From NCBI GenBank assembly GCA_013397075.1, contig VWZS01000622.1:742652-806651 (forward strand): a DNA stretch of 64,000 nucleotides. The letters are read 5' to 3'. The position numbers and the translations under genes are program-made. The DNA is from Rhabdornis inornatus (lineage: Eukaryota; Chordata; Aves; Passeriformes; Rhabdornithidae). Below the pieces are notes generated by a model. That model saw nothing but the letters and a program-made list of their open reading frames with translations, did no database searches and was not told the DNA's origin. This document shows positions 1 to 12,400 of the stretch, piece by piece (the first letter of the stretch is position 1; each line of letters begins with the position of its first letter).

Positions 1-3000
1 AGACATGGAATTGCTTGTCCTCTGAGACGTTGCCATAGAGTTGGAAAATTAAAATACAAAGAGAGCAAAACAATAGAAATGGATCTGAGAGTATTTGGAA
101 GAAAAGACAGAGGGCAGTGATGCAATAGAAGCCAGACTTTCTGAAATGCATTTTCATAGTTGGTCTCGGCATAACCCTTAAATGCTGTGTTGGTCTCCCT
201 TTCATAAGTGTTTTGACCAGCTCCTCTACTCTGTAAATGAAAACCTAAGTTAAAACCATATTTTTCTGTGGTAGCATTTTTGCTATAATTTTATCAGGAG
301 AGCATTGTCTTTATTTGCTAGGTCTAAAAGCAAACTTGTCTTGAAGTTCTGGTGGCGCCTGTTAATTGTGGCACCTTCTGGTGCTTTTCTAATATATATT
401 CATTAAAGAGGAAATGAGAAAAATGTGTTCATACAGAACCTATTAAGAGATTTTGTTTTGTTTTCCATCTTCCTTTTGAAAGTCATATTTCTTTCCTTTT
501 TCGAGTTGAAAAACTGGGCTGTTACTGCTGTTGCTAAAATCTTTGCTTGTAGATTACTTTTCTCAGAGACACACAAGTAATAAACTAGATTGCCCCATAG
601 TCCCAGCTTTCTCTGTAAAATTGCCAACTTCTGTGTCATTTAGAGGCATTTCTTCTATCTGTGTCGTATTTTATTCACATATATAATTTGCCTTCCCTAC
701 CTGGCCTGTCTCACTGTTGTATAAACCTTTTGGCTTTGAATATTAGCTTTGAAATTATGGTCTGTTTTGCAAGAGATGGATGTGGCTCTGGCAGCACTTT
801 TTTTATTAAGTAATTCTAGCAGCTGGGTTGAATTTTTCCTTCTGAGTGTGTGGAAAGAATGACAATAGGTGCTGGAAATTAAGGGACAAACTTAAGGCTA
901 TGTAACTTTTCATTAAAAGTCTAGTTTCTATGAGCAGAGGCAAAACAAATTACTTGAAGAGGTTGTTGTTTACCCATTTTAGTATCTACTCCATGCATTT
1001 TTGTCCTCAGACACAAATGTCATTCCCCATTATTATTTAAAGTATACAAGTATACTTAGTACTTGAAAGATATTACTTATGCTGTATCTTTAAATCTTTA
1101 TCCACTTTTAAGCTGAACAGTTCTTTGGGTTCGCATTTAGGAATTACATTGAATTCAGTCTATATGACTAGTTTAGTTGACAACTTTTCTTTCCTGTATC
1201 AGTTTCTAATTAAATCCTTTTTCTAATGAGAAATTAATGTAATTAGTTTAGGGTTATATGTCTGTGTTTTACATAATACTCCTTGTTCCTCACACTGTGA
1301 AAGCAAATGCATAAGTCACATCAGTTATGTTTATTATTAATTATGTGTAGATCCTTTTCCATCATAATTTCACAAATCAGTGTTCCACAAAACTGCCAAT
1401 GCAAATAGCACTTTCCTATCTACTGTTGTTCAGGATAGAATTTATCTTAAGCAGGGGTGCGAGCTCTATATTCTTCTTTATAGTAGGCAGCAAAATACCT
1501 GTGTCCTTTGGAATTCATAAGAAACCTAAATATTTCTAAATGAGCAATTTTATTTCCACTGGATTGTGCCAGCAGTAAGCTAGTGATACTGTTGTGCTGT
1601 TGGTAGTCAATATCATCAGATCCCTCATTCCAGACATGAAATTTTTGTTTCTTAGGAATTATTGATACCAAAATTTGGGATGCTGCAATTCTATCTTTTC
1701 TGTTTAGATTATTATAATCCTTGTATATTTATGATCTTCACTACACAAGCACCTGTTTTAGTGCTGTGTTGTGGTCATTGGATATTCAGTAAGTTTGTTA
1801 CTACTCTGAGACTCTGAATTTGTTACTTGTGCTATCCTTCTTGGTTCCTGAGCATGATCATCTTTCTTATTTTGGTTTGTTTCCAGGCACTTGATGTAAG
1901 AGATGTTTCAGTGCAAATCTAAAATCCTAAGAATTCAACTAATCTTGCAGTACTCTGCCAAAAAGGGCTTAATTTTGTCATTGAAACATGTGAATCGATG
2001 CAGCATGAATTAAAGAATCATTTGAACTTGATATGACATGGAAGTCTGTGGCTAACAAGTGTTTTAAGGGTTCTAGTCCCCTCTTATTCTTGCATACAGA
2101 AACATGTCTGTTGCTGTTCAAGGGTTTAGTACCTGTGCTGTTGTAGGAAACCCATGCAAGGAAACAGTACACATTCAAAAAGCAGTTGCAGATTGAGTCA
2201 CATCTAGTCAGCATTGTCTAAAAGCTGTTGGTTTATGTAAACTTAAGAGAGTAGTATTACCAGCAGATGTTAATGGTTTTTATAACTCCTGCTTTATTAA
2301 TCAGTTTGCAGTACAATCACAGGTAGAAATATTTTTTCTTCTCATAATTTTCTGGACATCTCCAATTCTAGTATTTTTTGTAGCACACTTGTGCAGCTAT
2401 GAGTTTAGTCTCTACTTCATTTAAGTCAGCATTATGCCTTCCCTGGCTTTGGCTGGATATTGATCTGGTACATGTGGGTATTTTAAAATTCTGATCTCAG
2501 AATTCAGAAAGCTTACATATGGTATTTTAAAAGATGTCTGCCCTTTGTGTTATAACTTAGTTCTGTTCAAAGTCCTAAAAATATGTGTGTGTAGTAGGAG
2601 TGTATTTGAGCAACCCTAGTGCATATTGATCCAGTTAAATAAGTATTGCCAGCCTTTTTAAAAGGAGTGTATAAAGAAGGTTGTGGCCTTGTGAACTGTA
2701 GTCTTTAACCACCACATCTGCATGCTTGCGTTCTTTAAATGAACGTCAGATATTACTGGTGCAGTTTAGGGTGTATAAAGATGCAGCTTGCAAGGCGTAG
2801 CTTTCTCTTGCCACAGATACAGGCTGTTACACATGAAAGATTCTTTGATGGTCTTCGTTGTGCGTGAAAGCTTGGATCTGCAAACCTGGGAATGAAAGAG
2901 AGCCTCTAAATTTTGGGTTGTCTTTTTTTTTTTCAAATGCTAAGTTCAGTACTGCTAGCATGATGCAAACATGCATTGCAGTTTTTAGACAGTCTGGCTT

Positions 3001-3331
3001 ACTTCAAACAAGCTATGTGTAGAAGAAAATGCAGATTTTCTTCTTTCTACAGCTTCAAGCAGACTTCAGGCTACTCTGGCAAGGGAGGATGGGGGAGGTT
3101 AATGTTTTCAGGTGTGTTTTTCAGTGGGAGGGATCTTCAATCAGTTCACCAGTGTGGGTTTTCAGAATGTACTGCACCACTGATCTGCTACTCTGTAGGA
3201 GTATCAGCTCTGTAAGAGACATAGCTCATTTCATACCTTTAATGTTGGAGAAGTCGTGCATTTTTCGTTCATTCCTTCTTGTATTTTAAAATAGCTGCTA
3301 CTGACCTGCTCTTTTTCTGTACCCTCAACAG
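1..3331 (+). other. MTREX intron (upstream exons outside window)
   Basis: AT-rich intronic sequence with no MTREX exon. The preceding KOW-domain exon was sought and not found. The only open frame of note is a 74-codon minus-strand frame at 1447-1671 (see findings). No recognised repeat. Confidence 0.7.
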
Positions 3332-3460
3332 CCAAATTCTGGTGAATTGGATCCACTCTATGTAGTTGAAGTGCTCCTGCACTGCAGCAAAGACAGTTTG
3401 AAAAATTCTGCTACCGAGTCTGCAAAGCCAGCCAGACCTGATGAGAGAGGAGAGATGCAG
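3332..3460 (+). CDS. MTREX: MTREX coding exon, human residues about 685-727 (arch/KOW)
   Basis: 129 nt, phase 0 at both ends. It begins [16 protein letters not shown] and ends DERGEMQ, with acceptor caacag before and donor gtttgt after. This is the end of the KOW part of the arch domain. It is the first MTREX exon visible; the exon encoding the preceding KOW segment was looked for in 1-3331 and is not there. Confidence 0.95.
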
Positions 3461-6400
3461 GTTTGTTACATGTGGTTTTTTCTCAGTAGTTCCTTATAAA
3501 CTTTCCCAAATCTTCATTTCTAAACCATTTGCAAACTGTGCTGAAAGACGGACTGATTCATTTAAGGAGGAGAAAGAATCTGTAACCTAATTCTGCCTTC
3601 TTAGTAAATTAAAATGATATATTTTTAGTAGTGCTGTTTGACAGATGCTTCTTTTAAAGCAGTATCTTGTCTCTGGGAACAGAATTCCTTTTTTATTTCT
3701 TAAAATTATTAAGGCTGGAAAAGATTTTCAAGATCATTGTGTCCAACCCTTGAACACCAGCTTGTCACCTAAATCATAGCACAAAGTACCATATCCAGTT
3801 GTTTCTTGAACCCTTACAGGGATGGTGACTCTACCACCTCTCTGGACAGCTTTGCAAAACTCTCTCATTCTAAAACTCAATTGGAATATTTTTATTGAAA
3901 ATATCTGCATTACTTAAAATTTTCAGTTTGAAACCCTATATCAAGGCAAATGGTTGCAATTTTCAGATCAGTGGCAGTTTAATTTGTCTGCAGGTTTTTT
4001 TCTCAAACTCCATTTAAAGCTTGGAGTTTAATGCAGTGATTCTTCATGGTGTCATGATGGTTGTCATACTTAGGAAGAAGTATTTTCTGGCTTGATGTTC
4101 TCTGCTGGTAGCATTCTTACTTAAGTGTATGACAATAATTTGCCTGGTTTGGATCAGAAGAGGTATTCCAGCAAGTAAGGTGCAAGGTAATAGAAAAGCT
4201 GTTGTTTTGTTTTCAGTTGTAGTCTTTCTCCAGATGTAAATGCATTCAGAATTTTTTGACAATAACTCTTTTTTTATTAATACTTTAGGTCATTAGCCTG
4301 ATTTTCTTGCTTTCTAACACACCTTTGCCCACTGCTATATCCTTGAGCACTAAGTTTTCCCTTTCCCTTGAAAAAGTTTTGCTATGGACAGTAATAAGAG
4401 GTATGTTTTTTTACTGATTTATTAGTTACTACATTCTCTTTGATAGGTTGTTCCTGTTTTGGTGCATCTTGTCTCAGCTATCAGCAGTGTCCGACTGTAC
4501 ATACCTAAAGACTTGAGGCCTGTTGATAACAGGCAAAGTGTGTTAAAATCTGTACAGGTAAGTTCTACTAGGCTGTGTAACCACTCTGCGCTGATTAGTG
4601 AGGTACTCTTGAACCCAAGGCAACTTGTTCTAAATAAATTTGTGTAAAGTTTCTATCACATCTTCAGCCTTATTCTTTAAAGGGGTTGGAAGCCACAGTA
4701 TATGTCAATTGTTTTCTCCTTGTCAGGTCATTTTAAACTGATTTTGAAAACTGCTGAAACATTATGTAACTTACATTACAGCCTCCCCTGTCTCTACAGT
4801 TATGCCAGCTTATTTATAAAATGTGGTTTATTTTGCTGGTACTAATCTTAGAAAATTTTTTTCATTGTTTTAGGAAGTACAGAAACGGTTTCCTGATGGA
4901 GTTCCCTTACTAGACCCTATTGATGACATGGGCATCAAAGACCAAGGGTTGAAAAAAGTAATCCAAAAAATAGAGGCATTTGAGCATAGGATGTATTCAC
5001 ATCCTCTTCACAATGATCCAAACTTGGAAACCATATACAAACTTTGTGAAAAAAAAGCGCAGGTAAAGATACAAACCAAATAACTTTGTGTTTAGCTGCA
5101 GAGGAAGGAGGGAGGTTGTCTTCTTACTTGCTTTTCTTTTTATTTGCAAAACCCAAATCAACCCTTTAAAATTATTGAATCCCACTAACAGAATGGCCCA
5201 TCATTGGTACAGATGCAAAGTATGTCTGAAAAGAAAACTTCAGAGAAAGTTTTCAGGAATTAGAAGGTTACAGGGGTCTTTTTCACTGAATAGACATAGC
5301 ACAACGCAGCGTAGGGAAAGTCTTCATAGATAATTTTACTGTATAATTTTTAATACACTTGTGCAAACCTAGGTTGAATTGGTAGGGCTTATTAGCTTGA
5401 CAGGTGTGCCAGGGAAATCATTGTGCTCTGCTTCCTGAGTTGACTCTCAGCCTGGAAGCAATGCAGGAAGCAATGCGCTTTATATAGAGTTGTACCCTCT
5501 TAGACTGTAATTAGTTATGCATAAAACCAGCTCTTAAGTCTTTCTGCTGCTTGACAAAACAGGCTCTCCAGGAGCCGCTTCACAGAAGTGAGGTGGTTCT
5601 GGTATGGGCAGTACAGAGTTGCATGTTGCAAGACCTGATGGACCAAGCAGCTCTCTGTGGGGGTGTCTGTTGTAAGGATGTAGACAGTGAATTGTGATGA
5701 ACTGCAAGCCACTGGAGAAGTTCTAACAAAATAATGCCTTTGGCTTACATTTCATTGAATAATTGGTTAGCTGAGACTTAGTATAGGTCTCAGATGAGTG
5801 TTCATTTCTCAACAGAGGACTATTTCTTTGTCTTTTTAGTGTGGTTAAACAGCTTAACTTCCCAAGCTTTTCATAGGTTTCAGTGAGTAAATGGAGCTGA
5901 TTTTTTAAATTATTATTGTTGTTGTTATTAAATTTGTTTAAACCTTCCTCTTAGAAGACTTAGGCAAGTCAACTAGTCAAGTAGTATGTTCATAAACCAT
6001 TGTTCTGGGGCCTTAATGTAAATTAAACAATATCTTTAAAACAGTTGCATCTGTTAAATCTGCAAGGTGTAATTCTTCTCCTTCTGGCCCCCCAGATTGC
6101 TATGGATATTAAAGTAGCAAAGCGAGAATTGAAGAAAGCCAGAACTGTCCTGCAAATGGATGAACTCAAATGCCGCAAGCGTGTTCTGAGAAGACTGGGG
6201 TTTGCCACGTCTTCAGATGTTATTGAGATGAAAGGACGGGTTGCTTGTGAAATCAGCAGGTAACTGACTTCTGTGCAAACTGTTCGTTGTCGTGAATATA
6301 CACTTTTTTGTCCTTGCTGAAATTAGTACATAATGTTTATATTTTCGACTTTTAAGACCACTAGAAAAAGGGTTCTTCAGACACTGTTCTGTGTAATAAA

Positions 6401-9400
6401 GGTAATATACTGATTCAGGCAGTATAAGTAAAGGTAGCAACTTAAGGACAAAATACAATGGATTTTAAAATTAAAATGTAGACATGGAAATTCCAAAACA
6501 GTGGCTATTTTGTGCCTGTCTTAGGTAATAGCATGTTTTCATTTAATGTTGTACATTGCATGAGGGGAAGGTCTTGATTTCTGTGGTTGATGTTGAACCA
6601 GGACTGTTGGTCCCATCACTCACAAATAAGTGTAGCAATGACTGTCACCAGTTACCAAGTCCCTGATGGGTTTGGAAAAGAGCAAAATTGCTTCCATAGG
6701 AATCTGTGAAGTGATGAATTTTACTGTAATACATGTATCAGGTACATATATATTGAAAAAGATTAAAAAATCATGAATCAGACTTGAATATCTTACAGTA
6801 ACTCAGATTTTGATAGGATTTTGTATTTTTAAAAGTCACACTGACTGCTGTACTCCTTGTCTTACAGGTAGGCTTGAAAGCTGCTACTGATATTTCTTTG
6901 ATAGCTAATTGTCCTGCAAAATTTGATAGCAAGTGGGGAAGCTGAATCAGAATTTTATCTACTTCCTGATTGTCTGGAACTGTTTGAGTTATATATCTTT
7001 TTAAAAAAATCCTACTTTGTTTTTCCCCCATCCTATGCATTTTTTTGATAAACTCTAAAAATAGAGGCTTGGTCTTACCAAAAATTTGGTGTTTTATCAG
7101 AATAAGTATGTTTAGATTTTGTATCTGCATCATGCACTTACTTTTATAATTCACAATTGTCTTCATTCTTCAAGTAAATTGAAGCAAATTTGTTCCTTTC
7201 TTCACTATTTTGGAAATACCCAGTTGAATCTTTTCTAAGCAGCAGCAGTACTAGTTTTAGTCCTTTTCCTAAGTTGCCTAACTGCTTGGTTCTTTTTGAT
7301 CTCTTGATCCTCTGTGTGATAAAAACTGACTAAATCAGCTATTCATACTAACTCATATGATCTGCCAGGAGAGTTTTATTGTAGTCCAGTCAATGCTTTT
7401 AGTTTCTTTAAAATACTGTTGCAGTCTCTTATTAATTAGTATTCCCCCTAAAAAGCAAATATATTTGTGTGTGTGTGTATTTGGTGTCCCCAACAGTAAA
7501 ATTAAGATGTTGGTTTTTTTATCCATATCCAGTTGCTTCACAAATAATAGTTCTTCATTTAAAAATTGCATATTTGTAAGTCTTTCCCCTAAGCTTCCTT
7601 CTCTTTATTTTAGTGCTGATGAACTACTCCTGACAGAAATGATGTTCAATGGTCTCTTCAATGACTTGTCTGCAGAGCAGGCAACTGCACTACTCAGCTG
7701 TTTTGTGTTTCAAGAGAATGTGAGTTACTTCTTCAAGAATTCTAGACATTCCTGTCTTGTAACAATATTGTTTTTAATTCAGTTGCAGAAATTGATTATA
7801 ACAGAATTAGCCATTTTAGTTTTTATCATTTCCTAAGGTGTTTGATGTGAACTCATGTTGAACTTAGCGAATTGCAGTCTTGCTCTTGCAATGAAGCAGT
7901 GTCAATAGATTCTCAGCATATGTGATGCTGTTAATACACCCCCTTCCATATAATTTAAAATGTAGAATGATTATCTCAAGAAGATGCTCAACAATAACTG
8001 CACCCTAGACTCTGGGGTGAGTGTATATTTAATTCTTAGATGTGTCTGTGATATGTTACATGGTCAATCCCCTTGAACATTGATCAAAATAACAGTATCA
8101 CATGGAATTGATTCAAAAAAAAGCTGTTAAAATCAGACTGTACAAAAGGAAAAACATGGGCATTTAATATTTAGATGTTATTATTTTCCCGCCTGCAAGC
8201 TGTATACAAGGTTAGTATCACCCCAGAAAGTTAGTAAAAGTAAACTTCCATATTAAATGTTTTTGCAAGTAGGTAGCAAGATGTATCACTCATGTTGATT
8301 CTAAATATGGAAAAAAAACATTAGCAGCAGATGCTAATGCATTCTATTTGTTAGTAGAAAGGAAATTGAGGTAAGCTGTTGTTAATTAGAATATTGGGAT
8401 TCACTCAACAATAGTACCTGAGTCTAAACAGCTAGGGCATAAAGATGTTCCTGTATTTTGAAAAGCCATATTTTCATATATTGCCACTGATGCTTAAGTT
8501 ATTCAAAACATTTTGTATTCTTAAAGAGCTTGTAACTGTCAGAGTAGTTAATCGCAGTTCATTTGTCAGTTCAAAACTATGATACAGCTAAATAGAGGGA
8601 ATTTTAGAAATATCCAGAAGGCAGGTGCTGATTTTCATAATGTTGGTATTATACAGAAAGATTTCGTGGTCTGATTTAGTTTGAGAAGCAAACATTTGGG
8701 GAATGCAGCAATTTTAGTGTTTGGTAACAGGTCTGAGAAGTTATTGGAATAATCTAGGATAGTATCATGCACTGAACTTCTGTTTTTCATTTAATTTGGT
8801 ATAGAGAAAATGTATGGGAGCACTTGAGATTGTTTAATGTCTTCTTTTTCAGTCCAGTGAAATGCCAAAGTTGACTGAGCAGTTGGCAGGACCACTTCGG
8901 CAAATGCAGGTAATTAGAAATCCGTCTGAGCTCAGGGTTAATGTTAACATGAGCAAATCTCCTGAGTAATGTATAATAAGTGCACAGTAAAGACCTAATT
9001 TTGGATCATCAGTGAATTCAGCTGGCACTGATTGTGATTTTACAATGTGTAATAATGCATTACATGGTTTGCAATAAATCTTTATGCTAATTTTGGACAT
9101 GCCTCTAAAAGTTTTATAAGCTTGCTTGCTACACTGTAGATTATTAGTGCAGGCGGACTTCATGTAAACAGTGGTTTACTATTTGATTCTGAGTGATTTC
9201 ACCCTAGAAAGGAAACTTCACCCGTTTAATGCAGTACCTAATAATGTGCATGTCTTTTTGTCAGTTAAGTATTTACTCTGATTAAATATATTATACATAT
9301 AAAATATTTTATTTTAAAGGAGTGTGCAAAAAGAATTGCCAAGGTGTCAGCAGAGGCAAAACTGGAAACTGATGAAGAAAACTACTTGAATTCTTTCAGA

Positions 9401-12400
9401 CCCAACCTAATGGATGTTGTGTATACATGGGCAAATGGAGCTAACTTTGCTCACATCTGTAAAATGACTGATGTCTTTGAAGGTAGGCTAATCAGTTATT
9501 CTTTAGAAGGTAATTCTACAACAGGGAATGGTAATATTGAATAACCTTATAGTAAACTCAGATGTGTATTCAAGCATCTATATGGCTAAAATCAAATGGG
9601 GAAAAATTTTTTTACTATATATGTTAATTTATACTTACACACTCTTGATGATTTAGAATATAAGGTTTTTTAAAGGGATATCTCTATATTCTAAAAACCT
9701 TCTATAAAACTCAGAAATTCTAAGCATTACAACAAAAGGTAATGCTTACTTTTTCTAGTTAAAGGGGGAAAAAAACATGTTCCAAATGCTTGTCATCAGG
9801 AAGTACAGCTGTTGTACTTGTCCTCATTATAGTTAAAGTTTTTTATTTATTTGGTATAACCAGTTCCTCCTGCTGACTTAATGATGACCGAAGTGAGAAG
9901 TGGTAACCAGGTCTCTCTTTTGAATAGTTTTGCACAGCAGTGCAATGGAAATAGTTGCAAAGCCTAGGTATAACGTGTTAGGTGGATTAATTTGGTTCCT
10001 AAAATTGGAGTACTAGAAACTGCTCCTTGAGGAAGAATACTTCATTTTCACTTTTTAAAAGTATAGTGATTTACAGCCCTGGTATTTTGTAAAAACAAAC
10101 TATCCAAAGGGTTGTCGAAAAAGAATGAAAAGGTCAAACCAGAATGAAAAACCAGCCTGTTGGAAGTTGTGAAGAGTAGGATGGAGGCACCAGTCTTAGA
10201 AGTCTTCCTTTTTGAAGTTGTTACTGTCAGTGCTGCCTCTCTCAAATGCTATTTTCTTCTTTGCAAAGGTTTACAGATTCCGTTATAACAAGGGAATTAA
10301 TGCACATAGTACACATGCATGTAATCCAATGCATAGACCCAGGAACTTCCTGAAGAAAGTTGCTTTTGAGTAACACAAATCCCGGCTGTCTTTGCTTATG
10401 CAGTCAGCAGATTTCTCCTATTTCAATGAGTATCTGAGTCTTCCATTTGCTGTGGAGCCACCCTGAGTGTGTGGAACATCAAAGCAGCTGGCTTATGTTT
10501 TACATTGACACTTGAATGTTCAGAATACACTGAGCAGTAATGTTTTCCATTTACCACATTTGTACTAAGACAGTCAGCTTTGTTCTATTCAATAGTGCCA
10601 GCTCCCTCAAAATTAGATCCTAGTGGCCTGTTTTGAGAAGGTCAGCTCTTGTAAGAGGGGTTAATGCATGATTCTTCCCTTAACTTTCAGTAGGCTGGTT
10701 TTCTGTGCCTTGTCCAATAGAAAGGAAAGCGCTTCAGGCATCCATTGTTGGTTTTGTGTGCCTTAAATGGATTGTGGTATTCCTAAATCCCAGATTAGTT
10801 TACCTTGGTTATCCAAGTTACTGTAGTGATTTCAAAGAAAATCAGAATACAAAATAAGCCTGAGTGTTCCAAGAACAAGTGTGTTTGCCACAAAGGGGAG
10901 TAGGATTGATTTGCTAATGAAAATACCTTGTCTTCAAGCTGAAATGTGTTAGGAAGAAATAAAAATAAGAGCAGCTTTTAAAAACCATTAGGAAAGAACA
11001 CTAAGCTAAGTATCCTATCTGTTAGCTGCAGAGCAACTCCTGCTTTATGGAAGTATAAACAATAGTAATTCATTTTAAAATTGCAGTTTTCTTTTTCTTG
11101 CAAAAAACTATGTCTGCAACAAGCCCAGCTACGCTGCCTGTAAAGGAGAACTCCCTGGAATGGCTGTTGGGGTCAGCCTTGTAAATAGAGACGAACAGGA
11201 TCTTTGACAGCTGAGCCAGGGCCTGCCACAGTGCAGCACAGCCGTGCTTGGGGCAGCTGCCCACAGGTCACTTGTGTTGGTGTGTGCTCTGTGCTCAATA
11301 GGCTAGGTGTGGGTTTTTCCATCTTGTGTCATTGCAACAGGTTTTACAGACTGCTGCTCTTACACAAAATGTTCTCACTGTAGAAATTGACGGGGGCTAG
11401 TGAGGCCCTATGAATGCTTTTTAGAAGAGAAGCATTACTTTATCATATCTCACTTTCCCAAGAGCTTTGAACAATGTTCTTTTCATATTGATCTTTCCTT
11501 CCCAGATATTATGCCTGAAGGGGGTAATAGAAAGGTTATATAGACCAAACCCCCTTCAGTGAGCAGGGACATCTTCCCCTAAATTTGGTTGCTCAGAGCC
11601 CCATCCACCCTGACCTTGAATGTTTCCATGTATTGAAAGGTCACAATAAGGTCTCCCTGGAGCCTTCTCTTCTCTAGGCTGAACAACCCCAACTCTCTCA
11701 GCCTGCCCTCAAAGGAGACCTGTTCCATCTCTGATCATCTTGGTGGCTCTCCTCTGGACTCGCTCCAACAGGTCCATGTCCTTCCTGTGCTGGGGACCCC
11801 AGAGCTGGATGCAGCACTGCAGGTGGGGTCTCATGAGAGCAGAGGGGCAGAATCACCTCTCTTGCCCTGCTGGCCACACTTCTTTGGATATAATTGGCTT
11901 TCTGGGCTGCAGGTGCATACTGATGGGTCATACAGAGCCTGTCATCCAGCAGCACCCCCTCTCAGCAGGGCTGCTCTCAAGCCCTTCATTCCATATTCTC
12001 CCAATAGCAGTTATTTTGCCTACAGTAATTTTGACTGTTGGAGTTGCTGCTGGAGGAAGTGACCAAACACAACACTGTCTGCTTGTGGCCAGAAGAACAG
12101 AAGCATTTAGGGTTGTTTTGTGAAATTTGTAGCGGTGATTTGGGCTGAGCTGTGAGGAAAGTTCAAAGAGGAGATAATTAATAAGAAATCACGAACGGAT
12201 GTTGGGTTGCAGTGTAGGAGCTGTGGCAAGATACTTGTGTGCGTTATTGTAACCATGCAGTGTAGTAGTAGGGTGGTGCATGGACTCTTGCATAGCACAG
12301 GAGTAGTAAGATAGATTACTTACTGTTTTACTGCCTTTGCCAGCTAAAGAACTAAGGCTTATAAAAACAATCCCAGAATATACCTGTGGTAGTTCTTGAA

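Noticed and set aside
1..3331. Possible further MTREX exons before 3332
   Set aside because: I looked for the KOW-domain segment that precedes PNSGELDP in human and found no matching frame with splice sites.
6771..7166. 131-codon minus-strand open frame in an MTREX intron
   Set aside because: AT-rich composition, no recognisable motif, and no sign of splice or poly(A) context. Most likely chance.
7357..7836. 159-codon plus-strand open frame
   Set aside because: It reads through intron, then MTREX coding exon 7614-7719 and on into the next intron. Only the exon part is coding.
9880..9960. C/D snoRNA candidate (AATGATGA C-box-like word)
   Set aside because: No CTGA D-box at the right distance and no terminal stem.
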